From positions 27,275,398 to 27,339,397 of the forward strand of contig NC_092577.1 of NCBI RefSeq assembly GCF_037975245.1: a stretch of DNA of 64,000 nucleotides, in the 5' to 3' direction. Source of the stretch: Apostichopus japonicus (taxonomy: Eukaryota; Echinodermata; Holothuroidea; Aspidochirotida; Stichopodidae). Shown here in pieces: positions 24,801-35,884 of this stretch (position 1 is its first letter; every line of letters begins with the position of its first letter). Position numbers and translations under genes: made by a program. The notes under the pieces were generated by a model. It did no database searches. It worked only from the letters and a program-made list of their open reading frames with translations, and was not told the origin of the DNA.

Positions 24801-26008
24801 AAATCAAGGTCCCTGCTGGAAGTTTCCAAAGGAATAGGCATTAGCTGGATCAAAGACAGTAGAATAATCGTTTCTTTACTATTTGTTATGTTTTTTTAAT
24901 TTCAAGTATATAAAGGATATTATGTATGTAAGACTATAGAAGGTGGCATTTCTGCATGAAAGGAATATAACTTTATCCAGCTTAAAAAGTCCACTGGAGC
25001 CCTTTTTGTCCATTCCTGTATTGTGACGTTTGTGTAAATACCCGAACAGGAAGTTATAAGAGGAATGCCCTGAGATGACAATGGATTACAACAGACTGGC
25101 ATACCGGCTTGTTATCCGTTAACCGGCACTGCTAGGTCGAGGTTAAAAAAGTAGTAATTTCCTCCTGGTCATAAAGGAGATAGATTCGTCCGAGGAACCA
25201 GATAAACTGTTTGGCTGAAGGCCCCAGCACTGCTGACTGGATCACTAAGCCAGCCTACCACTGCATTAACAGTATCATAAGAGACTTACATTTGCTGAAC
25301 AAGTAGTGAGGGCCTTAGGAAATAAGGCCAGCCTTCCACCTCCTCTCAAAGACAAACTCATTCTTCAATTACTGCCTCTGCAAAGATCAGAATAAATCAG
25401 AATATGAAATATACATTAGTCTCAATCTTGATACTTTCCAGCAAAGACTTTAACCATGAGACCCAACCAGAAACTATATTACCAGAGGGAAACCCCTCCC
25501 AGCAGTTACTTGCCTTTACATACATTACATAGGTGTAGTTTGCAAGCTGGCTGATGTTCATACTGCAGATGGAGAGCAGTATAAATCTAAACAGCATCAG
25601 TGCTTATATGATAACAAATTAAATTTGTCATCAGACGCTACAAGCAGTGTTTCTGATACAAAATATGAGCCAAGTGGAAAAACCAGCTAAGGTTTAAAAC
25701 CAAATGAAGAGTTTAAAACAAGGCTAGGTCCTCACAAGACTGCGTTACATTCCTCCTAGTGCTACAGCAGCCCACGCCCAAGGTTAGGCCTAAGCATACT
25801 GTGGGATACACCATGCAAGATTCTAAACGAAGAACTAATTTATGGAAATTTTTCTCCATACTCTTGAAGCAGACAAAATGGCACAACGTTACGCTTTCCT
25901 TCTTGTTGTCGAGTATGACACTGGATTATTTGTCTTGCATGATTCCGGAACACAGAAATTTACAAACACAGAAAGCTGATAAAACGATTTCAAGGTCACT
26001 CGCGCCAT
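21840..26008 (-). CDS. Possible unidentified spliced gene, exon model tentative
   Basis: Several well-formed exon signals occur on the - strand. An ATG at 26006-26008 (context gaagATGGCG) opens MARVTLKSFYQLSVF with a donor GTAAAT at 25963. An acceptor at 25563 opens YEHQPACKLHLCN. A 25-base exon at 24648-24672 reads TLRLLALG and ends in GTAAGT. Exon 22043-22145 reads VLRASLSDKTSMFPDSQT to INTVCFPR with acceptor TTTCAG and donor GTAATT; it joins in frame to the previous exon and to a 14-base terminal exon 21840-21853 (GGL, stop TAG). The second and third exons do not join in frame, so an exon is missing or one call is wrong. I do not recognise the protein. The introns hold AGGTCA repeats. Confidence 0.25.
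22485..22746 (-). other. Open stretch with an internal 27-bp duplication
   Basis: After an acceptor-like TCCGTTACAG the - strand reads DEETEKVTDTSDDIRLKASL and then QSLWFHHCH twice in a row, from a perfect 27-bp tandem duplication (22594-22650 region), and stops at VKCHKK. It could be a 3' exon or an intronic open stretch; its phase does not fit the neighbouring candidate exons. Confidence 0.2.
22845..23885 (-). repeat. Inverted AGGTCA-rich tandem array with tail
   Basis: Seven or so units in - orientation. The tail complement is at about 22850-22935 (AAAATGCATTGTGGTTTCAA), and the head side, with a CACACACATGAATGCAAAGG-like stretch, is near 23880-23910. The perfect complement of the DR1 site, TGACCTTTGACCT, is at 23614-23626; other units carry one-base variants. 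Confidence 0.85.
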
Positions 26009-26419
26009 CTTCGGTATATCCTAAACAATGACTCGCGCAAAGGGTGTCTACGTTATAGTTGCGGGGTTTCGACGAAATCCTGATCTTTTAGTCAAAATAT
26101 ATTTTATTTTCACACACAGAAGCATTTGATACACCAGGTTAGCTCACATTTTGTGGAAACAATATGAATTGACATGAATTACAGCTCACCGATATTTAGC
26201 GGCGGATAACACAGTTGTGCTTGCTTTTTTAAGCAGAGGAGGGTATCCCCGCATTTGCCTAAATATGATATCAAGTGTAACAGCGCACAACATGCATTTT
26301 TAGCGACTAATAAAAGACTACGGTAGTTTATAAGTGCCAGAATTGAAACGTCTTTGAAACTGTAGAGGCCACAGAGGTTTAACGATTGAGATTTTGAGAC
26401 CCCTTTATGGCAAACATAG

Positions 26420-27560
26420 AAATATTGTAACGTGATAACAGGGGGAGGGGGGAAGGGGAGGATTCGGATAGATGGGACACTTTCTACTACCCCTCTTCTG
26501 GTATCACAGAAAGTGAGCCCAGCTGAGTAATTAAATGCGATTTCGATAAACTTTTTGCAAAGCAATATTATAACGCAATAACATGGGAACGCATGGTGTC
26601 TTCGAATAGAGGGGGGGGGGTCACTCTCTAGGCTAATGAATATTTTCAGCTGCCCGTGGCGTATTGTTGTAGCGGGCTTCAGCGGACCCAGAATGTGGGA
26701 CATCGGGGTTTATAAATGCTATTTAAAGACAATTTTAGAATAAGACATTAACATTGTAACGCAATAACATGGGTGCTTTCGAGTTTTAAATAGGATTACT
26801 GTTACTACCCGGGCGTGAGAGGGCTCAGAACAAGGGCCAAGTGGGGTTATTAAATGCGAATTTTGTAATTCTTTTTTGGCAAACAAATCTAAATCTAAAC
26901 AGTAAAGAAACGTATAACATTAGAACGTAAGTATAACATGCGAAGTAAAAGGGCCCTCAGACACTACACTTCTTCCGCTACCCCGAGAATAATTTGTCTT
27001 AGTGGGCGTCAGAGGGCCCAGATTAGTGGACCCAGCGGGGTGACAATGCGATTTTGAGAGGCACTTTTAGCCAAAAAATCTTCGTTGTAAAGGTATACAA
27101 TGAGGGTTTTTTTCAGTAGAGGGGCACACCCTCTATTTAGTCTATATCCCTCTTCCGTTAACCCAGAAGGCTCGATGTTGTTGCGGGATCCAGAAATTGG
27201 ACCCAGAGTAATTAATTTCAATGTTATTTTGAGAGGCCTTTTTGGCAAACAAATAATCGTTGCAACGGCATACAATGAGCGGTTTTCAAGTAAGGGCCGT
27301 CACCTTTTATACCCTCTTTCGCTATCCCGGGGGTAATGTGTCTTAGTGGGCATCAGAGGCCCAGAAAGAGGGCTCAGCGGTGTAATTAAAATACAAATTT
27401 GACATTCTTTTTGGCCAAAAAATCTAAATAGTAACGGTACGTATAAAATTGGCAGGCAGAAACCCCGAAGCTGTGGCCTGCGAGGTAATTATACGTAATT
27501 TTAGGAGGCCTTTTGACAACTAAAACTATAACTGGAGAGGTAACCCTCTACCACCCTTCT
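26420..27560. repeat. Degenerate ~170-bp tandem repeat
   Basis: About six diverged units, each containing a phrase like TTTCGCTACCCCGGG, then TGTCTTAGTGGGCATCAGAG, CCCAG, a TAATTAAATGCGATTTTGAG-like core and TTTGGCAAACAAATC. The core recurs near 26525, 26703, 26842, 27037, 27209, 27379 and 27481. Open frames such as 26179-26703 (-) and 27009-27275 (-) are by-products. Confidence 0.7.
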
Positions 27561-28220
27561 CCCGTGCCTCGGGCCGGGGTGGGGTGGGGAGGAGTGCGTG
27601 TGTACAAAGTTATTGAAGGTGTGGTCGTTTCTGTGGAGAGACAAATTTCCCTACATGGCGGCAAGACTATGAAATTTAAAAGGGTGTGAGCGTTACACGC
27701 CAACAATAGTTATATTTTAGGTCTATAGAAAAAAGAATTATATAAAGATTATAACATAATAAACAATGCATGTGCGCATGACTGTCCATGTAAAAATATG
27801 TAGAGTATACTGTCATGAATAAACCTCTCTTTGTTTTTTATATATTTCTTTGTTTTATCACCAATTGTATACAATGGGAAAGGGAGTCTCCTATAAAGTC
27901 TCCTATTGAAAGTAATATAACTTATTTTCTGTTTTTATATTGCTTCTTTAATTAGGGTTCGTTAAATTAATTTAACCATAGCTTCTTCCGACAGAATCAC
28001 AAAGATATATATAAAACGAGATATAATCAGACACATGAATTTATTAATCAACCCGGTATTTTTTAATAAAAATTGTGATAAATTACAAGATGTTTCGATT
28101 ATAAAGTGATTGCTCTAAAATTGTTTCAAATAATACTACCCTGAGTTAGCGGTTAAATATAGAAGTATGATATGCTGTATAACGTTTTCGTTTACAATAT
28201 TTCCAAATCACCAACGACAT
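27560..28220. other. AT-rich intergenic sequence, no feature recognised
   Basis: A short GC-rich stretch near 27560-27600 precedes about 600 bp of AT-rich sequence. No exon, repeat family or RNA gene is apparent. Confidence 0.4.
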
Positions 28221-29558
28221 CAGGGGCGTATCCAGGATTTTCCAATAGGGGGGGCGCCAGGCATGAATGATCGCCGTCCTGGGGGATGGGTCTAAGGGGA
28301 GGGGTGTACAATTTTTGCTTTCAAAGAAGGGCTGAAATGCAAAATGGTGTCATATGCATGGGCGGCGATCCGTACTTTCGAGTGGGGGGGGGGTATATGA
28401 CCTTGTTGACTATCTAAGCGTAGCGCCACCATGAGTTGGCGCGAAGCGTACAAGAAAATTTTGGGATTAACAAACCCTCTAGATGGCCGGAAACGGCACT
28501 TCCCGAGGTTTCCAAGCGGCATATACCCAACTTTAAAATAGGGATGTCATGTCTGAAATATCTCATAACCAGGATCCAAAATACTTTTTTTTTAATTTCG
28601 GGTGTTATTTTGGGAAAATTGCCCCTGTCAATCTTGTTTCAGGCGCAACGTTAGAATGTTCGAGAGCTCTGTTATATTATTCGATGAAGAAAATGGCCTC
28701 ATGCAGGCTATTATAGGCCTATACACATGCAATACACAATTACACATAGTTACATTCCTAGGTACCGATTGCTAGGGCATCCAGGTGAAACGTGTATTAA
28801 GCATTACCCTGGTTACATGAGATTCTCAGCTGTTCGAGGGAACATGTACGTGTGTAGGCCTACTATAGGGCCTATATGAATACTGTGAGGGTGCATATAT
28901 GTACTATATCAATACCGTGGGCGCAATAATACATTTTGTTGTTATAGGGCCAATGAAGCCTACAGTCAACTATTTTTGCTTTATAAAGACGCTTTATTTG
29001 AAAAGATCGCGCTGCGTTTATGGTAGGCGAGAAATGAAGCTAAAAAAGAGCCGTACATTAACGAAGATGCATAAATGTAGGCATGAAAATATTCTTATTC
29101 CTGGCATTTGGTGGGGGGGGGGGGATATGGTGCATTACATCCCCTCCACCCATTTTCATGGGGGGATATATCCCCCCTCCACCCAGGATCGCCGCCCATG
29201 GCCATATGTGATCCATTTTTCGACCTTAATAATAAGCAACATTTCCAGTAAATATGGACACAAAATGCACAATTTAGTATGGCTGGCATGTCATTTAGTG
29301 TTTATAGTGATAATACAAACACAATTACCATCTATGTTTCTAAAACTATTATGCCGCCGAACTTCGCCAGAACCTTTTTTTGGCAAACAAAAAATAAAGC
29401 ATACGGGAGGGGGGGGGTGAGCGATCACCGACATCTCACATAAAGGTCGTCATCAGTTTTTTTTTTTTTTTTTTTTTTTTTGGCTAAACTTTTTTTTTTT
29501 TGGTGACGGCCAATAGGGGGGCGCGCGCCTGTTGCGCCCCCCCCTGGATACGCCCCTG
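28221..29558. mobile_element. Composite hAT-like element B, copy 1, carrying a nested element
   Basis: The outer ends are long inverted repeats: CAGGGGCGTATCCAGGATTT on the left, CCTGGATACGCCCCTG on the right. Flanking direct repeat GACAT occurs at 28216-28220 and 29559-29563, shorter than the 8 bp expected for hAT. The interior from 28357 to 29200 is a separate inserted element. Without it the outer element is about 490 bp. The second copy at 39569-40904 shares the same nested insertion, so the composite moved or was duplicated as a unit. No transposase is encoded. Confidence 0.85.
28357..29200. mobile_element. Nested hAT-like element C inside element B (copy 1)
   Basis: The ends are CATGGGCGGCGATCC and GGATCGCCGCCCATG, perfect inverted repeats. 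The flanks are GTCATATG (28349-28356) and GCCATATG (29201-29208), one mismatch; in the other copy they are GCCATATG and ACCATATG. The ancestral 8-bp duplication was therefore GCCATATG, typical of hAT. The shared module lies on the - strand at about 28409-28508. Confidence 0.85.
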
Positions 29559-29559
29559 G

Positions 29560-30390
29560 ACATGACTACATTGGAATGAAAACACTACCGTTGAGTTTTA
29601 TTAAATGACCAGTATTCTAGCGTAGGCCTTGTTATAGCCTAAGGTTTGTTTGATGTCTTTCAAATAGTCCGGAAATTAATCAAATGTTATTAATAATTTT
29701 TCTAAATTAAATTTATATATATTTTAATGAATATTGAATGTTATACTGTTCTGAATGACATTAATACAATGAGTGCCTGTAGGTCAGCGTTAATAATCAG
29801 CTGGCGCCCACGTTTATACTAAATGTATACTACCTGGCAGTGTTGTAGTCGAGTTCCCCTAGTCTAAGTCAGAGTCCTCCCTGTCCTATTCCAATTCCAG
29901 GACTGTCTTGTCCGAGTCCCGAGTTCTTTGAGCGCTACGTATTTTTCGTATAACAAGGAAAATCAAATACACGATTATACAGTCCAGTGTTTTGTGTAGC
30001 CTAAGCGTTTAAGATAGACATATCCTGTCGAAGTGTACTTTTTTTTGCAAATTACACTTGGTTACTTGGATAACTAGTGTATATGATAAAGTCATTTCCA
30101 TTTAATTAAAACTCAAGACGTTCATTTCAGGGGCGTTGGAGTGGTAATAAAGTTGAAGAGAAACCATTTTCTCTACTTGCTGATTGGATTGTCTGCCATA
30201 TTATATGCGTCTACCTTTGTGTACACTAAATATTGGGGGATAATAAGTCTGAAATGCGCAGCTTTTCTCATTGCAAACTGCAAAATGTAGGGGCGAGTGT
30301 ACAGCGGCTAAAGGTGTACATGTCATGGGTTCGATCCTTGTAAATCACTACTTATACGTTGTGTACCCGACAAGACACTTTATCTCGCTT
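29560..30390. other. Intergenic sequence, no gene recognised
   Basis: AT-rich sequence. A GGGTTCGATCC-type B-box-like motif occurs near 30325 without a convincing A box. Nothing else supported. Confidence 0.35.
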
Positions 30391-30393
30391 ACG

Positions 30394-30998
30394 TATATGG
30401 CAAGCCATGTGGGACAAACACCGCATAATATATCCGCGTATTAATTCGAATATATACGCGTATTAATTGGAATATACATGTGTTGTACATGTGTTTCGCT
30501 TTTTGAAGCGATCTCGCGAGCCCGCCAAAATATTTATCGTTGATATATGTACACAGCAAGAGCGGAAATGTGTATTCGTGTACATTCGAATTAATCCGTG
30601 CATAAATTGTATGTATGTATGTATGTATGTATGTATGTATGTATGTATGTATGTATGTATGTATGTATGTATGTATATGTGATCTTCCCGCAAGCAGGAA
30701 CTCGCGAAAGAAGCCATGAAGGCTTATAGACTCGCAAGCTGACCGAAGCCAAGCTGACCGAAGAAAAATAAATTGGATTTAATCCCCAAATGTATTCCAT
30801 TTAATACGTGAATATATTCGAATTAATACGTGTATATATTCGAATTAATACGTTTATATATTCGAATTAATATGCGGAAATATTTAAGCCATATGATTGG
30901 CTAATAATACGCGTATATATTCCAATTAATACGCGTATAAATTCCAATTAATACGCTGATATATTATGCGGTGTTTGTCCCACATGGCTTGCCATATA
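30394..30998. mobile_element. 605-bp MITE with ~85-bp inverted repeats and TA ends
   Basis: The left end TATATGGCAAGCCATGTGGG continues ACAAACACCGCATAATATAT and is mirrored at the right end; the inverted match extends about 85 bp with few mismatches. TA at both outer edges would fit a Tc1/mariner-type TA duplication. Subterminal copies of a CGTATTAATTCGAATATATA motif repeat on both sides. A TATG microsatellite sits inside. Confidence 0.8.
30609..30677. repeat. (TATG)n microsatellite
   Basis: About 17 uninterrupted copies of ATGT/TATG inside the MITE. It creates a His-Thr-Tyr-Ile repeat frame on the - strand, which is an artefact. Confidence 0.97.
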
Positions 30999-30999
30999 C

Positions 31000-32549
31000 A
31001 CGTACTCCTCTCCACCCAGGTGTATACATGCACGGGGGCTTGTCATGCTCTCTGAGCACAAGCACCTGCGCCACTTTAGTTCATGTACTGAGTTGTGATT
31101 ACCAGTGGTACATGTCAATATAAAGTCGTGTGAGATGGCGGCTCGTCTTTAACAAGACCTAAAACCCATGTACTTTTATATATTTACTCTTATGTCGTCA
31201 GTAGCCTCCCTGACATTAGCGTTGTGAATGTAACGCACCAATAAATAACGATTATCACGGTATATACACAACAGATTCGATGTTAAACCAGAACGCAAAG
31301 TTGCGTCGAGATTCCTCTCTAGTTGTTATCAATATTTGTAATCACACAGAAGAGAAAAGATGGAATGATAAGCATTATTCAGTGGTGCAGTGACTCATAT
31401 CATATCATGTGGACCATAACATCCAAAATGGTAAATTCCAGTAACTTGAATAGAAACACACAAAAAAACATAAATATAAATATAAATTGTGAAAATGACA
31501 CTATCACAGAAAAACTTGTGATTATTGCTAATATACTACTTATTCATGCTTAACTTTTGCTCATTTATGAATTTAATTATTTATTCATTGTGATTTGTAC
31601 ATAGTTGAAAGTGATTACGGTAAACACTGTTTCTAATTGTAATATATATAATTGTCTTAATTTTTCAAAAGTAAGCACCCCTCCTATCAGAAGGGGGGAA
31701 GGAGGAGCAGGAATGCCCGAATTGAAGGGAACCTTAGCCCCCCCCCCCCTACCAGGGACCTTAGCCACCCTGTCGGGGAAATCCTGGCACCACCGCTGCC
31801 TCTTATACCCTACCCCGGACGATGGTCACAAAACGTGAACTTTCTATAAAAAAATCCAGCCTCCCGGTCACATCTTCCTAGGTGCCTTTTTCTAACTTAA
31901 TTCTGGGCACCATATATTGCCCTTTGTGGCAGTCATATATATAAATACATTCTCAAAGGGGAGGGGGATACCTCCACCCCTTAGTGACCCTACCACAGGA
32001 CGGCGATTACAAACGTATACATTTCAATACAACTTCAGTTCCCCACCCCTGGCTCCCTTCGCACTGGCTTCAGGCGCCCCTGCCCAAATAATGAGCACGC
32101 CCCTGGGTGGGGTGAATAATCGTTGCTGCACCAGTGCCGCATCCCTCTCCTAGCCTTACAACCCTTTCCCCTATGAGCTATACCGTTAAAGATATACCAA
32201 ATTCTAAATATATAAATAGTAAGCCATCATCATATGTTTCTACCGACGAGACCGTTAAAAGATTAAATAAATTTCTGAATATATCCCTATGCCATCTCGT
32301 GAAACTATTTAGGCATATGACGTCACAGTGACCTCTCTGAATTGTAATCACTGTCAACGACCTATGAAATTTCAGAAAAAAAAACAGACTATTAATAGAT
32401 TATTAACAATGCTCGTGGTTTGTAATCATGTTGTAAATAAGTGATTTTTTTTACTCGAATAGATTAGAAACTGCAGGACTGAAGTTGATATTGGTTATAA
32501 AATTCTTGTGATCCAATGGTAATTATTATTGTTTCGTTACTTCCGTAAT
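31000..32549. other. Intergenic sequence with a probable decayed element at 31660-32110
   Basis: At about 31660-32110 several C- and G-rich phrases (CCCCTCCTATCAGAAGGGGG, GGCGCCCCTGCCC, AGCACGCCCCTGGG) resemble worn hAT-type ends, but no matched termini or target duplication could be fixed. The remainder is AT-rich with no recognised gene. Confidence 0.3.
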
Positions 32550-35349
32550 TCACCATGTCTTTATATAAAATAAAATAAATGTTCCTTTACATTTGCCCAG
32601 ACGTCTTGCAGACAGTTCCTGCAGAATGAAATACCTATATTTATTTACAGATTCTTCATCAAGTGCTTGTATTGGCTCTGAATTAGCTACGCATGTAGCA
32701 AAATATAAGAGAAACACTCCGCAATTTTGCCCGTCGGATTGTTGTGGGCAAGATACGATCCATTTCTTTTCTGAACGCTGAAAAGAAGTGCAGTGACGTT
32801 ACCAAAAGTAAATCATTTACCCTCTTTTCCATATGTCTTTCAAAGCTGTTCAGGGAATCTAGAACGTCAACGTGTTTTTTATTAGGATGCAAAATTAGCA
32901 TATTCCAATGAATTCCCTGACAGTTGTTTGGAATAAATAGCAGGTCAACTCCGATGAACCAATTACTTTTCTGACCAGTGACTCTTGCGTGATGTCCTAG
33001 CGTAGAATCTGTCGATGTTTTCGCCATTAAATACGTACAGCGAAGCTAGTAGAAATACCCAAGATCTGTCACTATTAATTTGTTTTGGGACACTCATTCT
33101 GTTATGCCCAAATGTTTTCTTCTCATGGTGTCTGAATACCATTAACCAATTTGTAATTGTAGGTAATGAGTGGTCGTCACTTATTTAAATAGTTACAGGT
33201 AGCGTCGTCTGTCCAGATATAATATTCCACACTGATAATTCGTAATATAAGAGTCTTTTATTTGTCAAGGTAGACTGTATACAGCTACCAGTGGCATCCC
33301 AGAATTACTACTATAAATATCATGCCATGCCCTCAGTCCACCCTCAGTAAAGCCAATGATATACAGGGGCGTAACAGATATGTGCTGTATATATCCTCGA
33401 ATAGATGTGTCCTTATTTATTTCTTCTTTTTGTTTCTTCATTAAGCCGAGCAGGCTCATTATTTCCTCTGAATCCATCCGGTAATGTGATCGGGATTCGC
33501 TGGAGATTTTTTGTAACACATGGTGTGTCTCTCCTATGCCGTTCCTATTTCCAGATTCGTAAATAGCTCCTTGCAAGCTTGATAACTTACTTATCTGCAT
33601 TTTCATCGGCTTTAACGAACCCATCGAAAATTTGTGGTATAGGTCTTTTCTTTCAGCACGTCGAATAAATCAAGCTTTGATGTCATCTTTGGCGTGTTGG
33701 AAATAGGTTAATTTTCCATCCAGTCTTGAATACCACAAATTTTAAGGCGTCGAGAACGCCGGTTGACGTCTTTTACGAAATGTTGCCATACTAACCCGGT
33801 GGCTACTGAACTTGAATGAGCAAAATGGGTTGGATTTTTTCATTATTTCCAGAACAGACTTTTGCCATTCCCCTCTACCAAAACATCTCCCGTTTTTGTT
33901 TTTCTTTTAGTCTATGCCATTCTTCTCCTGGGAACGAGAAAGTCACACATTTCGGCAGACAACGAATGAAGTCACAACTGCAGTCTTCTGTTTTTGCTCC
34001 AGCCAAGGATGACAGAGACTTTAAAGTAGTTGCATTGATGCCATCTGACTCGTGGTCATAGTCTTCTATATTTGAAAACACTGCAGAAGATGCATAATCG
34101 GCATTAGATACAGCATGGTCTATATATTCAGGCGATGAGGGTATGGTATAGCCACCGGTTTCACATTTAGGTTTGTGAGATGAAGATGTTCTGTTTTCAT
34201 TGCCTAATGAATGTAGACTATGCCGCTTGTCGTCATGGTAACTTGGGTGATGATTCTTGGGTGATGAGTTCATCGCATTGTCTGAGTCGTTTATATCGAA
34301 CTCGTTTCCACGTTCAGATGGACAGTGTTTGAAGTCACCAGAGTGGTTGTTACTTAAGGGATACGAGGAACAATTGTCGTCTTGGTCTATTTCTGCCGCT
34401 GAATCAATCAAATGGTGTATCCTGGTTGACGAATACAACACCGAATCTTCCTTGGGGTATGTCTTCTCCTTATTTGGCGGAAACAATAATCCATCGTTAC
34501 ACTCTTCTATATTAAACACATTTACCAGACTTGTTTGAAACATTATTAAAATCGTCAACGGTGTGATGTATAAAATCAGGTTCCGGTAAACACTCCGATG
34601 AATCATTATCTGTCTCGGTGTTTTTGTTGTAGGCTTTATCTACATCAGTGGGTTCATCATTGATTTCTCTGTTGTAACATTTCGTGTTTCGTAATGTGAT
34701 ATTTTGTGGGACATTGGCTGACCTTCCATAACACCAGAATTCTTTGACGTTATCATTGCAGTCATCTATTCCACAAACATAGTGAATTTCCTCGTCATTC
34801 ACAACATCTGTAAGAATGCCAACGCACTTGTAATGATACCAGTGCTTACACTTTTGGCACTTGATATACTGCATCGAACTGTTGTTAACTCGTTGACATA
34901 AGCAAAATAACTGAAACCCAATTGTCTGAGAATCGCTTTGCAATTTTAAGTCTTTTAGACATCTTTTGCATACTTATATCGTCGTCGATCTGGCCCTCGT
35001 CTTCGTGGACCTCGTCATCATAATGTGAGACACCGCCCAAATGTTGTTTGTCATCTTCTCTGGAAAGAACACTTTGCACATTCCCTCGGTTTTCTGAACA
35101 TATAGTAAACAACCTGTGTACTGAATTGGTATATCTGTATGCCGGCCAAGAGAGTAAATCAGCAACTCTCATCCAAAACGATCTATCGAACGGGGGGTCA
35201 GAATTGATTGTCTCCTTCATTACTTTCCTTATTGCCGATCGAACATCGTTGTAATCCACTTTCTTAAGAATCCTCTTCCTTTTATGATTCCTCTTAGGAT
35301 TCTTTGTCTTTTTCTTCTTGTAGTCTTTCGAGGCACATCCTTTCATCAC
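32550..35349 (-). pseudogene. Decayed DNA transposon encoding N-terminal DNA-binding, PHD, DDE transposase and Ulp1 domains
   Basis: Read on the - strand from 35349. A basic N-terminus leads to a SANT-like segment (SFWMRVADLLSWPAYRYT, then FTICSENRG). A PHD-type zinc finger follows at about 34920-34750 (CLC, YIKCQKCKHWYHYKCVG, VCGIDDC), then a low-complexity acidic linker. A transposase core has the first likely catalytic Asp in WDATGSCIQ (near 33285) and the second in VPKQINSDRSWVF (near 33085). A Ulp1/C48 cysteine protease segment ends the frame: His in IHWNML, Asp in VDVLDSL, Gln/Cys in CPQQSDGQNCGVF (about 32960-32720). At least four frameshifts and one in-frame stop (VTI, stop, ISDDHS) break it, and the region between the second Asp and Ulp1 is too short, so the acidic third residue is probably deleted. 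PHD plus Ulp1 plus DDE suggests a Zisupton/KDZ-like or related group; I cannot assign it firmly. No termini found. Confidence 0.72.
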
Positions 35350-35884
35350 CCTATGACAAATATGAACTCTCAGCCTTTTAAAGGTAATTCCATGGACGTT
35401 AATGATGGTAGGCAGTCAGTTCGTACATCGGTATCAATTACTTCGAGCCTAATGTTCAAGCGCTCTTTTACGATAGAGTGCATTTAATGAAACAAAGAAA
35501 CGTCTAGGAAGCATCCTGAATGAATCATTCAATTACAATTAGAACGCATGGTCCTATGTTCCACTCCTTCACAATTTGTCTTATGAAGTAATGAGTAATA
35601 GTGAAATGGAACATCTTTGCACATATAGATAGGAAAAAGTGTATCAATTCTATCAGATTAAAGTAATTTTTGCATTACTCTTCTGCAAGTACATTTCAAT
35701 CCATTCAGAGAATAAATGGGGAGGGGTGGGGGAGGGGGGTGGATAATAAGCATGTAATATTTATCCTGACTTCTATACTTCCATAATTGACTCAACAAAT
35801 AGCCTTATTTTATTACTGAAGAATAAATACATTAAATACAATTGTAAGGGATTAGAAAGTGTAAGTTTGACTTACTATAAATTA
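35350..35884. other. Intergenic sequence, no gene recognised
   Basis: AT-rich sequence with one G-rich patch (35720-35745). It probably includes the 5' flank of the decayed transposon, but no inverted terminal repeat was identified. Confidence 0.35.

Noticed and set aside
26179-26703. 174-codon - strand open frame
   Set aside because: Overlaps the degenerate ~170-bp repeat and low-complexity C-rich runs; no recognisable domain.
28899-29420. 173-codon + strand open frame
   Set aside because: Lies within the composite B/C transposon, includes homopolymer-derived glycine runs, and the frame is not kept in copy 2.
30463-30800. His-Thr-Tyr-Ile and Cys-Met-Tyr-Val repeat proteins
   Set aside because: Readings of the (TATG)n microsatellite inside a MITE.
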